A stretch of DNA of 64,000 nucleotides from Portulaca oleracea (taxonomy: Eukaryota > Streptophyta > Magnoliopsida > Caryophyllales > Portulacaceae): NCBI GenBank assembly GCA_029582165.1, contig CM055869.1:6170425-6234424 (forward strand), written 5' to 3'. Under the pieces are notes generated by a model that was not told the DNA's origin, made no database searches, and saw only the letters and a program-made list of their open reading frames with translations. Shown here piece after piece: positions 46,231 through 59,214 of this stretch. How positions within the stretch are numbered: the stretch's first letter is position 1; each line of letters starts with the position of its first letter. The position numbers and the translations under genes are program-made.

Positions 46231-48082
46231 TGTTAGGAGTAGTAAATCTTGTATTTCCAATTTGTTCACAATTTTATTTCTTTGTTTCTTTGTTTTATAT
46301 CTTGGTTTGTTAGGATAGGAAGTTGGCTATATAAAGCCTTCCTTCCCTTCATTTGTAATTGAGTTGAGATAATCAATAATATCATCTCTTCAATCTCTCT
46401 CCTTTTCTCTCTATAGTTTCCCCAAATTGGGTGAAACTTAACATGATATCAGAGCGGGTTTAATTCCTGCATTCTATTCCTTCTTTATTTCTCTCTCCCT
46501 TCGCCCAATATCACAATCACCGCCATCTTCATCCTCTTCTTCATCCAGTCTTCTTCTTCCAGAAATCATCGTCCATCTTCTTCATCATCATCTTCCATCA
46601 TCAACTCCGCCACTCCACCTCCTCTCGCCATCATCATCGGTGACGGCCTCGCCGGTCTGCTTCCGACGACGTCGACGGTCGCGTTTGTACAATTTCCGTC
46701 GACAGCTTCATCGTCCACCTCCACCTTCGCCGTCGCGTCTACAACCGCAGCTCCGTCCTGCGTTCTTCATTCTTGTTCCATCAAGATTCAAGAAACGCCG
46801 ATCAGTCCTTCGCCTCCATTTCGATTGCATAAACCCTAATTCGATCGTTTTTTTCTGGATGATCCTGATGCTGTTGCTCTGGATTTGAGAAGAATTTGGG
46901 GAAAAAGAGCCTCAATTTCGGCGGAGGAACGTGAATCTTTAACGCTTCTAAAACAAATTTGTGAATTGCGATGGAGATTGCAAGGTCGAATTTGTGATTG
47001 ATCGAATTGGTTGTGTCGAAGAAGTTCGGTTAGGCAAAAAGGTTGTTGTAGCTCGATTGAAATTTGGGGAAAAATGTCGTCGTCGTCATCATGATGATCG
47101 TCGTCGTCTTCACTTTCATCGGTGGTTGAATAGAAAGGAAGGATGTGGAGACGGCATCGGGTTCCAACCCAACAACCTCATACTGCAGCTGATATTTTCT
47201 AGCAAGATCAGCTTGCTAGGACAAGATATGACCCGGTCTTGGCAACAGCTCGACTGACTCCTCTTTCGCGATCACAACTTGCTCTATTGCAATTCTCGCC
47301 TCCTCAACTTGTTCAGCTGAGTCTAGTGTCAGTTTTCTGGGGTAAGAATCGAGTTCACTTGAATTCATCATAATTTCTTTGATTGATCTTTGAGGGTTTA
47401 TCTTCATCCGTGAATCTTCCCCATTTCTGAGGAAAAGAGATGCAAGCTTGATTGATTTGGGTTTGGTGATTGATCTGTCAACATATTCTTGATTGAGTTG
47501 GGGTTTCGTTAAGAAGTTTGAATTTGGGAGATCATGGATGGCCAATTGAATTCCTCTTCACCTGGGGGAACTGTCTCTGTTGTTGTTATAGCAAATGCCA
47601 CTTATTGATGGCTTTCAGCTGTGTGTCTTCGTTCTCTCGTCCGATCAATCAGGAAAGTCTCTTTTAGGCCATTGTATTCGCCGGAGACAATTTCAATACC
47701 TGGAAAAGTTCTCTTTCTTTCGTCATTCGGCTCCACAAGTTCTTCCGTATCTACGTACATTTCACCCGTTATTACGAATTGTGGTGATGGCAAGGAAGTT
47801 GTTGGAGTTAAAATTCAAGATTTCCATTGTGGCAAATTGGAGTTTTGACACCCTCCAATTTGAGGGGGGGTGTTAGGAGTATAAATCTTGTATTTCCAAT
47901 TTGTTCACAACTTTATTTCTTTGTTTCTTTGTTTTGTTTCTTGGTTTGTTAGGATAGGAAGTTGGCTATATAAAGTCTTCCTTCCCTTCATTTGTAATTG
48001 AGTTGAGATAATCAATAATATCATCTATTCAATCTCTCTCCTTTTCTCTCTATAGTTTCCCCAAATTGGGTGAAACTTAACA
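46231..48082 (+). mobile_element. Complete short non-autonomous LTR retrotransposon (copia-type ends)
   Basis: LTRs lie at 46231-46443 and 47871-48082, about 97% identical, starting TGTTAGGAGTA and ending ACTTAACA. AATTG is duplicated exactly outside (46226-46230 and 48083-48087). A TGATATCAGAGCGGG primer-binding site follows the 5' LTR and a purine tract TTTGAGGGGGGG precedes the 3' LTR. The 1.4-kb interior has no gag, integrase or reverse transcriptase that I can recognise. It must have been moved by another element's proteins, and the LTR similarity says fairly recently. Confidence 0.92.
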
Positions 48083-48106
48083 AATTGACTTTTCGATTTA
48101 AAATTT

Positions 48107-48339
48107 GGGCCCGTTCTTTTATGCGGTACCGCACCACACCGCACTACTCAATATTTTACCACACTTCATCACACTCCGCCACAAATCATTACCAAAATAT
48201 CTTCTTACTTTTCTCTTTTACTTTTTATATTCTCTCTTCTCACCTACCACAGCTTCCACCACACTTCACCACATTTTTCAAATTTCACCACACCGCAACC
48301 AACCGCACCACAATCACACCGCATAAAAGAACAGGGCCT
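48107..48339. mobile_element. hAT-like MITE, copy D
   Basis: GGGCCCGTTCTTTTATGCGGT at the left and ACCGCATAAAAGAACAGGGC at the right form the best-preserved ends of the family. It lies 25 bp past the LTR element. Flanks TAAAATTT and TTAATTTT are a possible degenerate 8-bp duplication. Confidence 0.85.
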
Positions 48340-49374
48340 TAATTTTATTAACATCTCATGAGCTAAACTTTTAACGTTAAATATTGACATTTAAACAATA
48401 ATCTTTACCCTGCTAGACTATTAACTCATCAATCATTATATGTCAAACACTAATGTCGAACAAAGCCTTACTAGTTACTTGCATTAAACTAGGGCATGTT
48501 TAGTAAGTAGTACGTTGTTGACTGCTGGTTGTTAGTTGTTTGCTTTGAATGTTTACTATTGACTGTCTCGGTTGGTTGTTTGGATTGGCTATTCAGAAGA
48601 AAACGTGCTCGTAAAGTTAGTTATTTCTGAAAAGATATTTATTGAAATTCCATTTATACCCTTCAAAAATAATATATTTAGGAGGTCATCTATGTAATTT
48701 TAGACAATTTTTGGATTAAAATATTTTCCACAAAAGTCGTTCTCAACAAGTTGCTCTAACTAGATTATTAGAAATTGGCTTATTGAAGAAAAATAGCCAA
48801 TCAAATAAAAGTTGTTATGTGTGCGTATGCCTGGTTTCCCCCTTTCGTATAGGTTGGTGTACTCGTTGGACTTTCCTTGAGATAGGGGCCCAGTGGGTGG
48901 CCCATACCAATGGGGAAAAAAACCATGTCTGTAAATGAAATTCCTACTGTTTGGCTGGGTTAGTAGCAGAGTAGCAGTTAACTCAGAAATATTAAATTGT
49001 TTGGATTAAATTTATTTGACTTTAGATGTTTGGGTTAACTAATTGTAGGAAAAGTGTTTGGTAAAATAGCTTTATATGAAAAACTACCACAAAAAGCTTC
49101 ATCAAATAGCTTTTTAAAACTAACTTATTAGATCCAAAAGCTAATTACCAAACACCTCAAAATAGTTTTTTAACCTTGGATTTATCTCAATCAATTTTCA
49201 AGGTTTTTTGGATGAGAAATCATCTTTACAGAAACTCTCGGGTTCGGGTCGGATTCATGCGACTCTGGACAGAGGGTAGTCTCTAGTCTCTAGTCTCTAG
49301 TCTCTGCCCAGTAACCACCGAGTGCCCTGGAAGAAGGCGCGTTTTCTCTCTTTCTCCGTCTCCATTGAAGCAAA
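48340..49374. other. Upstream region of the gene at 49375
   Basis: The words GCATGTTTAGTAAGTAG (48494) and TGTTTGGCTGGGTTAG with ACCAAACACC (48947-49160) suggest old MITEs. Close to the gene, AGTCTCT is repeated four times at about 49276-49305, probably in the promoter or leader. No clear TATA box. Confidence 0.4.
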
Positions 49375-52033
49375 ATGGTTCCCAAGGCTCAAGTTCCAGT
49401 TTTCATCCAAACTAATATAGACACTCGCATTGCAATCGCCGTCTCACCAGACATCATCGTCGCAGACTTCAAAAGTAAATATGCTTTTCCACTTCTCTCT
49501 TGTCTCCCAATTTCCATTGCTTCTTTTGCCCATTTTTGTCTTAATTCTGCTACTCATGTGTAAATATATACTTTCTTCCAAATGGGTCTTTGTTGTTTCT
49601 GAGATTAAGTGTCTGATTTTGCCCCAGTAGATATTTTCTTCTACTGGGTTTTGTTCTTGTTCTCCGCTTCATCTTCTTTAAGTTCCCTGTGAATTGGGTT
49701 CTGGGCATTTTGGGTAGATGTTTGGACTGGAGAATTTTGAAGTGCTCATTTTACTGGGAGAAAAAGTCATGTGCTTGATTTTGTACTTCAGATGAAGAAA
49801 TTCAATTTAGCAATATTTGTGCACATATTCGTGGCCTTTGGGATCACCGTAATATCATGTTAGTAGGGTGTGCCGCGGTGTAATTGATTCATTGCATTGT
49901 ATGTTTGCATCGCACTCTACAAAGTCTATCATGATTTTTTTGCACAATCTATGGATAGTTCTAAATAGCATGTGAATATAACTTCATCAACTTAAAAACA
50001 CAGGCACAATATATGCTGTGTAATCACCATTGCTTAATTGGTGATATCCAAGTTGTTAAATCAATGGAAACTAAAACGTGTGTCAACTGTGAAGTGACAA
50101 GCAGGAGAATTGTCCTGAGTATGTTGCTGAAGGTTGGAGGGTCCTTGATTACGAATAGTGGAAACTTGTGGTACTTTGAGTAGTTTGTTGGTTCTTTGGA
50201 TAATTCTTTGAAAGTAAACTATTGAAATGGCATTCGAGTGTCTTAAAACGGGACCCTTTATCTCCTTGTGGAATGTAGAGGCTAAATCTTCATGTCCCCA
50301 ATTTTGGCTGTTAGATGGAATGCCTTGTGAGTTGTGATCTTGATGGCAATTCGGTATCTTTGTTGTGGAATGTGGTAATTTGTCGGGAGTGTACAGTCTA
50401 TCGCGATTTCATGTTCTATGTTGATTTTGGGGCTGTCAGAAGGAATACCTTGCAGGTCACAATGGCATTTTGCTCAAATATTGACTATCTTCTTAACACG
50501 TACAAGTTCCGTAGGTCTTCCTGAGTAATCTTCTTATTGACAATTTTTTTGAACATTTTATGTATCAAAGCAAATTTCTGCTTTTTAAGTTCTACATAGA
50601 TGGAAAATTCATCGGACAATGTTTCAGCCTTGGATTATATTGGACCAGAGATATTTGTCTTGTTAATGTGTTCTTTGCTTGAATCAGTTGTAGCTAAACG
50701 AGGCCATCAGCTACTTGTGTTACGTGTAAAAGTAATGTGAACGTCAGATGTTCGTATCTTCTTATCAAGATTAATATGAAGTGTAATGGTGTGCTTGTGA
50801 GACTGTCAGGGGTCATGATTCATTTCAGAATTTATGGAACCCATTCAACAACTATTAGGCACTAGCGTTTGTGACTGGCTTCACTCAGTAGTTGCCATTT
50901 CATTCAAACATATTCTGATTGTTTAGGGTTTAGGGTTTAGGGTATTCTGATTTGTTCTTAATTCAGGAATGTTTTTATTATTTTATGGTTTGACTGCCAT
51001 CCTTCTCAAGTTTGTGAGAAAGGCAACAAATAGAACTTGATGGTCATTTGCTTGTTTGACCTTGTGAAAGTAATGGGGTATATATGAAACTTTTCTGTAG
51101 GGGAACTTGAAAGAGCTCACAATGAATGCTTCCCTGATCTAGGAACACTCCATTGCAAGAGAGTGATGGTATTTCCCGTATCATTATACTGCTTCATTTT
51201 CATTGTTTTTCTAAGGTTTTTGCTAGCTTGACCCCATTGTGTTTTCCGCCTTTTTCCAGATGAAACAGAAATCCAAATTGTATTCCGTACCTGATTTTCT
51301 CCCTCTAAAACTGGCTTGCTGGGGTTGTAAGAAATTATGGTTCATCAATGTGGTTGGAACCCTTTCAAATGAGTTGGGCAAATTTCAAGCACCGAAAAGT
51401 CTACCTGCTGAAAAGATAACCACCAACTGTCCAACTAACGAATGCAGAGCCATTAAGAAGAAGAAAAAGAGGAAAACAAGGCATAAACTGAGCAAATTCC
51501 CCCCAGCAAACACTTCAGAGCTATATGAACAAGAACGTCCAATTCCCCCAAAGGGATTAGGGGTGAATTCAAAAGTTGACAGCCCTTGTGAAAGCTCCTC
51601 GGAAGCTGTATCAATTTCAGGCATTATTGATAGATATTTCTCGAATTTTATCGAGTTGAACCATACTACTAGCAGCCCTACAATCTCTGAAATTGCCACA
51701 AGGGATGGACAAAACCAACTTGAGGAACTCGGCGATGCACAAAATACTACTACCTCTGTCGTGGTAGACTGTAAAAAGCAACATTTAGTGACCAAACCAA
51801 AAACAGTCCAGAAATTGCTGCCCTCAACCACACCAGAAGAGTGTAATTCTGTTGGTCCGAGGAGTAAGTATGAAAGATCCGAAGTTGGAAAGCGTCTTGT
51901 AAACAGTCTTCAGCAATGTCAAAGCAAACAGAGCTCTAAGAAATCCAATTTGTCCAAGGGAAAAAAGTTATGGAAGCATGATGCTTGCTCAATTGCTAAG
52001 ACTCTGGTCTTTGAAATTGGTGATGACGATTGA
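49375..52033 (+). CDS. Protein with possible ubiquitin-like N-terminus and basic, Ser-rich tail, 313 aa, function unknown
   Basis: Three exons: 49375-49474, 51101-51168 and 51260-52033 (TGA); phases 1 and 0, sum 942 nt. I do not recognise a named family. The first 80 residues (VPVFIQTNIDTRIAIAV, then DIIVADFKRELERAH, then GTLHCKRVMMKQKSKLYSV) have the order strand-strand-helix-strand-strand of a beta-grasp/ubiquitin-like fold; this is my inference from the pattern. A nuclear-localisation-like cluster IKKKKKRKTRHK sits near residues 121-132. The rest is polar and low in hydrophobics, with a second basic patch (SKKSNLSKGKKLWKH) before an acidic end (IGDDD). A nuclear protein is likely. Intron 1 is 1.6 kb and contains a telomere-type repeat. 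Confidence 0.75.
50922..50942 (+). repeat. Interstitial telomeric repeat (TTTAGGG)3 with flanking duplication
   Basis: Three exact TTTAGGG units are flanked by TATTCTGATT at 50911-50920 and 50943-50952. A short telomeric insert bounded by a target-like duplication fits repair of a staggered break by telomerase. Confidence 0.75.
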
Positions 52034-53146
52034 GAATGTATGCAAACGGACCATTTGCTATCCTAATAGATTGCGATCGAGAGCTGAAGTCAAACCAGAC
52101 TATGGTATGCAAACAGACCATATGTGGTTCTTTGTTCGGCCACAATTTTGACATGGGTTTGTGTATGGGTGTTTGACCGTAACAAATCTGCAATGTGTTT
52201 TTGGTGCATATCAATATGGAAGTATCAAGTGGTAGATATGAGTATGAGTTCGAGAAACACGAGGACTCAATGGCTTGAGCATGATATGCATGTAGCCAAT
52301 GCGTAATAGCTTTGAGGGCTTAGTTGTATGAATGCCAATATGATTGTGTAGAAATCAGTGAATATGAGACATGCCTTGTAAAAAGATAACTTTATCCAGC
52401 TCTTGGATGAAAATATGGGTGAATACTGAATAGGATGTGTATTTTGTGGATTCCTTGTTATAGATGTTTCTTTCATCCCCTGTTTCTTTCTCTCTTTGAT
52501 GCAAATGGAGTCTGACATATTCCCCCAAACAAAGCAAAAGGAGGGGGATACTGAAATGTATAGCAGATTCAATGTGGATTAAAGAAACATCTTTACAAAC
52601 TCAGTCATGAGTTATATTTGAAGTTTGGGTTGTCTGTGTAGTTAAATTTGAATTACGGAACAGCTTTCATCTAAACCATGACGAAAACCGGGGTTGGATT
52701 ACAAACTCAGTCATGAGCTATATTTGAAGTTTAGGTTGTCTCACCTTCATGCATGAGCGAATATTTGCGGGTTCTAAAGATATTTGTGGGTTTTAAGTTG
52801 AAGATTTTTTTTATTGTTCAGTACGTTAATATTTAATTTCAAAGTCACTGACCGACTAAATGTTGCTATACTCTGCAACTAAAAATGGATTTGGATCGGG
52901 GTGAACCCTGCACAGATCCTATCTATTGTCATCCCTAACCCCATGGAAGGTACCCTAGATATTGTGAATGAGATTATAAAGAAGAAATGGATGGAAGAAT
53001 GTGGCTACACTGCAACTAAAAAAAGAATGTACACACAAGAGAAAGTTACTCCTAATCAACTAACTAAAACCCTGTCCCACATACTATGTGACATTCAGCA
53101 ATGAGAGATGAAACAAAATCCCACAAAATTATTTGCAGAGATTGTG
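52034..53146. other. Spacer between convergent genes
   Basis: Holds the 3' ends of the gene at 49375 and of the COBRA-like gene. A direct repeat of about 45 bp (ACAAACTCAGTCATGAG, TATATTTGAAGTTT, GGTTGTCT) occurs at about 52595 and 52700. No gene seen. Confidence 0.5.
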
Positions 53147-56100
53147 CTATTTTCCAACATTCCATCTCTCTTTAGGAAGCCTTGGAAAATCAACTGGAAG
53201 AGGCATCACGCAATTCTCTCCATTGAAGTAAACTCTCTTTGGGAACGCCCAGCCTGCATCGAACGTGAACACCCCAGGAACTTTCATCAGTAGCATCTCG
53301 GTCTGCACATTTCCGCTCTGTCCTGACTGTAACAACACATCATTGTAGTACTGCACTCCCCAGAACAGCCCGGTGTCATCTGAAACATCAGATGCTATTG
53401 TTCAGAAAACAGCAATAAACTGAGAAAACTAAGCCGAATATGAATACTAGTCGACTGCATACACAATAAGTTAGAATCAATTTCAACTTACTGTTGGGGC
53501 GATCACGCGTAAGGGGCATGTAATTGAAGCTGAAGACCTGTGTCAGATTGGCCAAGTTAGGGTGTTCGATGGCCAAGTTCCAAGCTGTATAGTTCTTGCG
53601 TACGTTGAGATTCATGACAGTGACCTTGACGCGCCAATAACCCTTGTAGCTTTGCTTTATGTGCCAATGGACATGAATTGGACACATGTGACTTGTGCAA
53701 TTCACTAAAGCTGGTGGTACATAGTCTGGGTCCATTGTTGGGCGCCGTATTGCTGGTGGTATTTGGCCATTTCTGCATAGCAAGAAAGCACAGGAGGAAG
53801 AAAACACGATGAAGGGCAAGATTCAAAGAGGGTATGATGTAACAATATTACCCATGGAAGTAAAAGAACCAAATTTGCTAGCTATATTGATTCCTAACCG
53901 CAATTAAAGCTCTACAATCTCCTAGATAAACTCCGTACTTACCACAGTCGAAGTTCTAGCATAACACCATGCGCACGCACACAGGACATGAAGGACTAAA
54001 ATCATCGACATAGCAAGGAGTAGAGATTGGCGAGATTTATTTACCTGAGACATGTAGACCCAGGTTGCTGTTGACAACCGCAGCTACATTTGGGACAGAA
54101 TGTTATAGCCTCACTGTAAAAGGCAGACAACGACACACAGCAAGTTGGAGCAGGCGACACTTTGAACTGTGAGTACATACAAGTCACCCTGTATGTGCCT
54201 ACAAACACACAACCAAGACAAACATCATACTGATTCAAAACTCAAACTGCTAGCATGTACTAAACTAAACAAGACAAACAAATTCACAACCCAAAAAGGC
54301 GAGGTTTACTGTCAGAACACTTACTAAGTGCCTGCCTCCATCGACGTCCCCCATCCTCAGGGAACTTAGTAGGGTGAGTAGCATTCTGAGCATCTCCACA
54401 AGTATACCCAGGGCTGCCAAACTGAAAACTCTTCGGCATTATGAGTTTTCCTGCATATCCCACTGTCATCTGAAAACGAGAGACATATTTCGAAGGGTCC
54501 TGAGTCATGGAAGTCAGAACCCCGCCTCTGCAGCAGTTGGCAGTCTGTTTGTTGAAAGGAGTTCCCGGTTGAAGATCGATAATGACAGGATTCTTCAAGC
54601 AGCAATGAGGAGGAGACGTTCCGTATGTTTTGTTGCAAACTCCTTGTTCCTTGGCCTCAGCGCCTTGGATGTTCCATATCACCTCATCCTTCTGCCATTC
54701 CCAGCTCAAACTCCAACCAGGAGGCCACTCTATGTGTCTGTACAGTTGGTAGTTGAATATCGTAACGTCTGTCTGCACAATTTCTGACATTAGTTACATT
54801 CATTCATGTGCAAAACCAGTACTTGAGGCTGTGTTCGATAGAAAATTTACCAACCAAACGCTCCATAATAGAATTTCGCACATTTGCATGTACAGAAAGA
54901 CAGATTCTTTGTGAGTTGTGACAATTCTTCAAGTGTGAACAACTTTAGGATGAATTCATAGCACAAATGATTCAAAAATAGTAAAACCCAACATGATTAT
55001 ATTATAGAAATGCTGCTCTAGTAGGGTTTGCAGGTACACTGGAGTTCTCCAATAAATTGCAACATTGCAGTTGATTATACTATTATCTTTCACATCATCT
55101 CAATATCATCTTTGCTTTAATTCAGAGGCCAAGATTTTGCTTGAGTTATTATTTTTGTGCTTCTGCTTTTCCCAGTTGAAAAGGAAATTTATAAAATGAT
55201 TAATTTCTTAATTCTCATGACTTAATTTTTTTTGACATATAAAATAAAACTTGATTAAAATTTTCTGAGATGGAATTTGACTGAATAATTCCAAAATCAC
55301 AAAAAAAAATCAAAAAGTGAGTCAGAATTTTGCTTGAATTATTAAACTTGACCAAACAAATATTTTCTACAAAAAGTCCGCCAGCCTAAACCTAATTTAG
55401 CCAGGGTGAATTTGGTCATTTGGGCATACCAAGGTCACTTTTATGAATATATAAGGGTTACAAGTGCTCCAAATACACGCAAATGATAAATCTCTTCCTC
55501 ACCCTCATCTCTTTTTTTTTCCCTTTGTTTTTTAATACCTAAAACCTCCATATTTTCACATTTTTGTTGCTTCTACCTATCCTGAAAAGTCCGGATTGTC
55601 TAATTACTATATTGTCATTATTCACTTGTAGATATTAGGTTGTTCACTTTTAATAGTATAATTGTTCACATCTAGATATCTTGTAACATAAATTCTAGCA
55701 ATGTGTAATATATACTACCCAAAAGGCCCCCCCTCCCCCCAACAGATTTTCGGAAGTTCAAGTGCTTGTACTCTTGCTCAAGGGTTAGTAAAACGGTTGT
55801 TCCCAAACCTTATTAATGTTACATCTAAGAAGAAAAAGGGCAAATTAGACATAAATAATCCAATCTTTTGGAGCTATTTGACAAAAAATATATCAGTCCT
55901 TTTAAAAAGACATAAGACTTTACGGTTGTTATTTTCTTACACACCTTTAATGATTTTCTTAAACTTGGAATCAAAAGAAAGTTGGAATGGATAGAGTCCT
56001 TTACCCATGTGAGAGTGGAATGGCCAAATAGAGTTTACTTATTCAAAAGTACACTCTAAACCTGTGGATTAGCGAGTCTAATGAAAACATGTTAAAACTG

Positions 56101-57820
56101 AAAAAAGATACCTTAAAATTCGTACTATTTATATAAAAAAGACGATATATTTTCATTGAATAGACCTAAAAATTATATTATTTAAGTCTAATTTCACCCA
56201 AAGGAATATTAGTAATGATCATATTCATTATCCCCACCAAACCTTATTGATTTTACAGGCCCACAACTCTAATTACATTACAAAAGAAGCCTCCCCTTGG
56301 AACTTTGAATAAGAATTTTACCCAAATTAGGACAATAACCTTTATTAAGGTCAAAAGAGGGCCTATACTAGTGCTTCTATCAGGCTTTTGAACAACTATT
56401 ACCCAATTCATTATACTATGACATTAGCTTAGGCTTAGGGATCATATATTTGTATATAGTATCATAGTGGTTCAAATTCGGGAAGGACATTCTTGTAATT
56501 GCAAGCTTCCACCGCTAAGCTTAGGCTGATGGTTGAAGCCCCAGGAATAGTTTTATACTCTAACACAATGTAAAATTAGTTTCTTAAAAATTGAATTTTC
56601 GATTGTTATTTTTAATTATTTGGTATATCTTTCATTTTACGTGAAAAATGATGAGAAAGAGGATATCTTGTTTGACGGCAATGGCGGTTGTGTCGGAGGA
56701 GGAGTAGCGACAGAGAGGTAGCGCTAGAGATACTCTCGGCATAGGGTTAGGGTAGACACGGGAGGGGGAGAAAGTGGGTTGTGCGATTAACTTGGGTCAA
56801 GAAAATTGGTTTTCTTAGAGTTGGATTTGGGAAAATAATTTGAGGTGGAGAATTTTTTTTTTTTTTGAAAATAGTTTTCCCCACTTTCTATTCTACCAAT
56901 TACCAAAAATATGAGAAAATTATTTTTTAAGAAATAATTTTCACCCCACCAAACACACCAATACACATATACTCATACACCATGGATGATGAAGTAAATT
57001 AATCTTGTACGGTTGTACCAGTTCTTGCACTTGTAGACATGGACATAAATGAGTGAAACTATTTAAAGAGGATCTTTAATTTATTTTAAACCAAAATTTG
57101 AAGAATCAACAAACAGGAAATAAAAAAATTGATATTACAACCTCAATCTGTTTAGTTTTGTCGTAGATAGGAGTCTTTTGTTAACATGAAAAGTATAAAG
57201 TTCAAAACTTTTGAAATATATATATAATATTATATGATGACATTCAATAAATCAAGCCTACCCATTTCTATCCCTAATTGCGTGATATATAGTCTTTAAA
57301 AACACAGAGTTCATTGGATAATGACAGATACAATCGATGATGTAGCAAAAGTACATTGGTACATAAACCACCGATAAACCCTTGCCCATACAACTCACTG
57401 ATTTTCATCACTAATTTCTAGCAATTTGCACGTTCAAATGAAGGTATATATAAATAAATAACTAAATAAAATGAAACAAAAAAAAATTCAAGCGATTAAT
57501 TAATAATATAATCAATTTTCTGACAACTTACACTGTATGTGCCAGGATTCATCTCCAAGATATCCCATTGGATCGTTATGTTCCCATTAACATCAAGAGG
57601 ATCAAAACCATCTACATCAACCATCAAAAAAATTACAAAAATCCCCAAAAAAAATTAAAATTACGATTCAAAATTCAATAAAATAAATAATATCAATGAG
57701 TTGTTAATTATAAGATTCTGGGTACATACCAGTGGGATGGAGTGAGAAGAAAGTGAGGAAGACGAAAAGACAAATTTCTCCCTTCAACCTTAATCCTCGT
57801 TTAATTAACGATAACATCAT
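53147..57820 (-). CDS. COBL: COBRA-like protein, 428 aa, without an obvious GPI tail
   Basis: Six exons on the minus strand: 57820-57730, 57611-57532, 54772-54325, 54198-54045, 53772-53492 and 53379-53147 (TAG); the sum is 1287 nt. COBRA family proteins sit at the outer face of the plasma membrane or in the wall and guide cellulose deposition and cell expansion. Seen: a signal peptide (ICLFVFLTFFSLHPTG), the N-terminal DPLDVNGNITIQWD, YRHIEWPPGWSLSW, EVIWNIQGAE, HCCLKNP, ANCCRGGVLTSM, the hallmark TCCVS at residues 225-229, CPKCSCGC, HMCPIHVHWH, FSFNYMPLT and GLFWGVQYYNDVLL. The C-terminal MPLPVDFPRLPK resembles COBL6-type members. It ends eight residues later with no hydrophobic tail, unlike most members. 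Intron 2 is 2.8 kb. The choice between two adjacent ATGs (57820, 57817) does not change the reading. Confidence 0.92.
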
Positions 57821-57885
57821 AATAATCCGAATCAAATGGTGATTCAGAAACAAGAAAAACCCTTTTCAAATTGAAGGGTTTCTCT

Positions 57886-57955
57886 CGCTGGGTGATGATG
57901 ATTTTGATGATTATGATGATGATGGTGATGATGATGACGATGATGATGATGGTGA
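57886..57955. repeat. GAT/ATC trinucleotide repeat in the COBRA-like leader
   Basis: GATGAT units with a few interruptions lie 66-135 nt upstream of the start codon, so on the minus strand the probable leader is ATC-rich. Likely length-polymorphic. Confidence 0.75.
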
Positions 57956-58466
57956 AGAAATTAAATTAAGAAGAAAATGGGAAATGCAGAAGGATTAATG
58001 AAGAATTCTCTCAATCTGTGAAGAAATGAATTAAGATGGCATAAGAATGAGAAAAGAGGGAGCTAAACCTAATTAAATTGAGCTTTAATGGAATATTAAT
58101 GGGAGTGGAGTAAATGAAAATGGGGTTAGCTCCCTCCTCTGAAATTGCACTTGCTCTTACTTGTGCTTTTTTTTTCTTTTTTTTTCTTTTTTGTTAGGGG
58201 GGTTTCTGTTTTTGTATTTTCCAGCTTTCCTTTCCTTTTTTCACTATTTTGACAGATCATTTTTTGCCTCTTTAAATTATTAAATCAAGGGTATTTGGGT
58301 TGATTTATTTCCTCATTTTCTGTGAATGAGGCTGATAAAGAGAGGGTGGATATAGATATCCAACTACCCAAATAATTATAAAGTAAAATAAAAATAATTT
58401 TTCGCAACAAAAAATATGAATGTCAAATGTTCACACCCAATATCTTCTTTTGTTGTTAGATTAATA
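57956..58466. other. Promoter region of the COBRA-like gene
   Basis: T and purine runs (58165-58195) and no gene. A definite TATA box was not identified. Confidence 0.35.
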
Positions 58467-58732
58467 CTCTTTCCGTTCCATATTAATTGTCGTCTTTGAA
58501 AATCGTGCTATCAACTTTTAAAAATTTTGATAATAAATTTTTCAATATATATACAATAGATTGCTAAATAAAACTACCATTATTAGATTTGTAACGAAAA
58601 ATACTATCATAAAAGTATAATATTGCAATTGTTAATAACATACTCCGTATTATGTAAGAAATTATCAATCAATGAGTGGTATTAGAGACCGTGAAAATTA
58701 AAATTATGACAAGTAATATGGAACGAAGAACG
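58467..58732. mobile_element. Stowaway-like MITE
   Basis: CTCTTTCCGTTCCATATTAA after TA; TAATATGGAACGAAGAACG before TA. Inner words TTGTCGTCTTTGAAAATCGTG are shared with the copies at 59215 and 24696. Confidence 0.75.
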
Positions 58733-59214
58733 TAACTTAGTAACAAAAGTAAGAATTTTCAAATGTTTACACCCAAAATCTCGTGTTTGTCGTTAGATTA
58801 ATATATAAAAATATTTTTTACCGTAAAAAAAAATGTAACAGAAACCACGTGTTATACGTGAAAACTAATGTGGTTATAATGTTATTGATTTTTTCATCTT
58901 CTATTTTTGAAAACAAAAAATGGTCTGAACTTCAATTTATAATGTTAATTAAAAATAAATAACACTCTATATATTTTGCTTTTTTTGTCATTATTTCAGA
59001 ATTTTTGGTTTGCTACCTATATAGGAAACTAATCTTGATTGATATATACATGAATTATTGAAAGAGACTTATTAAAAATGACACAATGTAGTGGGAATGT
59101 TGAAGAGCTGTGAATGTGATCAGTGGAATTCCCTGATTTGGTTTTGTGTTGCCATTTGATGCATGGGAAAGGGACGATGTACGTGGTCAACAGTCAACAG
59201 AATATTGTGCATTA
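58733..59214. other. Intergenic AT-rich spacer
   Basis: No feature that can be supported. Confidence 0.3.

Noticed and set aside
46640..47876. Several open frames inside the short LTR element
   Set aside because: None shows gag, protease, integrase, reverse transcriptase or RNase H motifs, and they are broken and overlapping.
52901..53146. Extra 3' exon of the COBRA-like gene encoding a hydrophobic tail
   Set aside because: A hydrophobic frame exists on the minus strand near 52940-53005, but no donor in the last exon joins it in frame without losing conserved residues.
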